Shown here piece after piece: positions 6,360 to 7,193 of a stretch of 7,193 nucleotides of DNA. Position numbers and translations under genes: made by a program. The notes below the pieces were generated by a model. The model ran no database searches. It saw nothing but the letters and a program-made list of their open reading frames with translations, and was not told the DNA's origin. Positions within the stretch are counted from its first letter, which is position 1. Each line of letters starts with the position of its first letter. This stretch comes from an uncultured Alphaproteobacteria bacterium (GTDB lineage Bacteria; Pseudomonadota; Alphaproteobacteria; Rhizobiales; Hyphomicrobiaceae): assembly GCA_937950105.1 (NCBI GenBank), contig CALFEM010000448.1:1-7193 (forward strand). The letters are read 5' to 3'.

Positions 6360-7193
6360 TCAGCGGCTGCCGAGTGCGCGGTAGAGCCGCTCGATGTCCT
6401 GATCGCCGGCCTGCGACCGCTGGCGGAGATCATCCGAGAACATCGGCGGCGCGACATCGCCGCGACGCTGCTCGAGACTCTGAATTTCTCCGGTATCGGT
6501 CTGGATGGTGATGGTACGCGTCACCGCGCGGCCATCGTCGTAGATCGCGGTAACGCGGAGATCGAGCGTTTCGATGGACGGCGGATGCTGGCCGACGAGA
6601 AGCTCGCGACCGACACGATCCATCCATGCCGGCAGCGGTCGCCCGTCGGCCTGCATGACCCTGTACTCGACCAGACGCCGCTCGCTCTCGAACGCGGTGG
6701 AGATCTGAAGCACCAGGACGCGATCGCGCACCAGGCTCGAGAAGACGAGTTCATCACCGCTCGCATCTGCCTGCGCCGAACCGAGATGGAAGCGCAGCGA
6801 GAAGCCGGACAACCCCTTAACATCCCAAGGCTTCAGCAGACCATCTCCTGCCTGCCGGCGATACTCGTCGTGCAGACGCCGCATCTCCTCCTGATCGAGG
6901 ACCTTCTGCACCGCGCCCTGTTTGCCGTCGAACCGGGCGAGGCCGCCCAGCGGATCGATTCCGTTGGCGGCGGCAATTACCACGCCATCGACATCGAGTG
7001 AGCCGGCGATACCACCGAGGCCTTCGATGCCGTTCACCGTATCGACGACGACACCGTGCACCGTGATCGGCGTCATGGCATCGGGACGCGCGGGATCGGG
7101 CGTGTCCCTGACCCAGTCCGGCAATGCGACGTGATCAGCTGCCGGCGAGCAGTCGATGCGGACGGTGGCTGTAGCGGTGCCGCCTTGGCCATC
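6360..7193 (-). CDS. C-terminal part of a large cadherin/VCBS-like repeat protein (putative surface or secreted adhesin), 5' truncated by the window edge
   Basis: The minus-strand frame is open from the stop at 6360-6362 to the last base, giving 277 visible residues. The first ones, DGQGGTATATVRI, match the closing strand of VCBS/cadherin-like repeats, so the true start is outside the window and the TTG at 7124 should not be used as a start. A tandem motif follows, roughly GVVVDTVNGIEGLGGI then GVVIAAANGIDPLGGL, about 24 residues apart. A later segment, GRPLPAWMDRVGRELLVGQ, followed by PPSIETLDLRVTAIYDDGR, resembles the LPxW...GxPP...L.V.A.D..G pattern of dystroglycan-type/putative Ig cadherin-like domains. 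The protein ends with a charged tail, DDLRQRSQAGDQDIERLYRALGSR. Such proteins are usually large, exported and involved in adhesion or calcium binding. No transport signal or neighbouring secretion gene is visible, so the route is unknown. Confidence 0.72.
   Translation of the reverse strand, partial: DGQGGTATATVRIDCSPAADHVALPDWVRDTPDPARPDAMTPITVHGVVVDTVNGIEGLGGIAGSLDVDGVVIAAANGIDPLGGLARFDGKQGAVQKVLDQEEMRRLHDEYRRQAGDGLLKPWDVKGLSGFSLRFHLGSAQADASGDELVFSSLVRDRVLVLQISTAFESERRLVEYRVMQADGRPLPAWMDRVGRELLVGQHPPSIETLDLRVTAIYDDGRAVTRTITIQTDTGEIQSLEQRRGDVAPPMFSDDLRQRSQAGDQDIERLYRALGSR

Noticed and set aside
6585..7001. 138-residue plus-strand frame over the adhesin-like region
   Set aside because: It is antisense to the frame with cadherin-like motifs and open to the window edge, and shows no recognisable domain.
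7122..7124. TTG start codon for the minus-strand gene
   Set aside because: The frame stays open to the window edge and the upstream residues (DGQGGTATATVRI) match a repeat domain, so the gene simply continues outside the window.

Overview
The window looks like a short contig from a GC-rich proteobacterium, most likely an alphaproteobacterium. This is an inference from strong G/C preference at third codon positions, a Rhizobiales-like exopolysaccharide gene set, and an FNR/FixK-type box in front of hemN. I cannot name a genus. The first 47 bases are not biological: they are an Illumina P7/TruSeq adapter with its index, so genomic sequence begins at base 48.

Layout: (1) 48-4682, plus strand, is the downstream part of an exopolysaccharide locus. 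It holds the 3' end of an SLBB-type polysaccharide export gene, a family 4 glycosyltransferase, a polyprenyl-phosphate glycosylphosphotransferase (WcaJ/ExoY type) and a multi-spanning O-antigen ligase/polymerase-like protein. (2) 4683-4932 is a regulatory gap with a palindromic FNR/FixK-type site, a -10-like hexamer at class II spacing and a possible leader stem-loop. (3) 4933-6276 is hemN, oxygen-independent coproporphyrinogen III oxidase, ending in a strong intrinsic terminator. (4) 6360-7193, minus strand, convergent with hemN, is the C-terminal part of a probably much larger secreted or surface protein with cadherin/VCBS-like repeats. Its frame is open to the window edge.

The first four genes fit one Wzy-dependent pathway. 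The glycosylphosphotransferase loads the first sugar on undecaprenyl phosphate, the GT4 enzyme adds a sugar, the Wzy/WaaL-like membrane protein polymerises or ligates the units, and the SLBB protein takes part in export. hemN is a separate transcription unit, probably induced at low oxygen. I see no CRISPR array, tRNA, rRNA, insertion sequence or evidence of an undescribed multi-gene system. The points most worth checking are the adapter, the hemN control region and the truncated adhesin-like protein.
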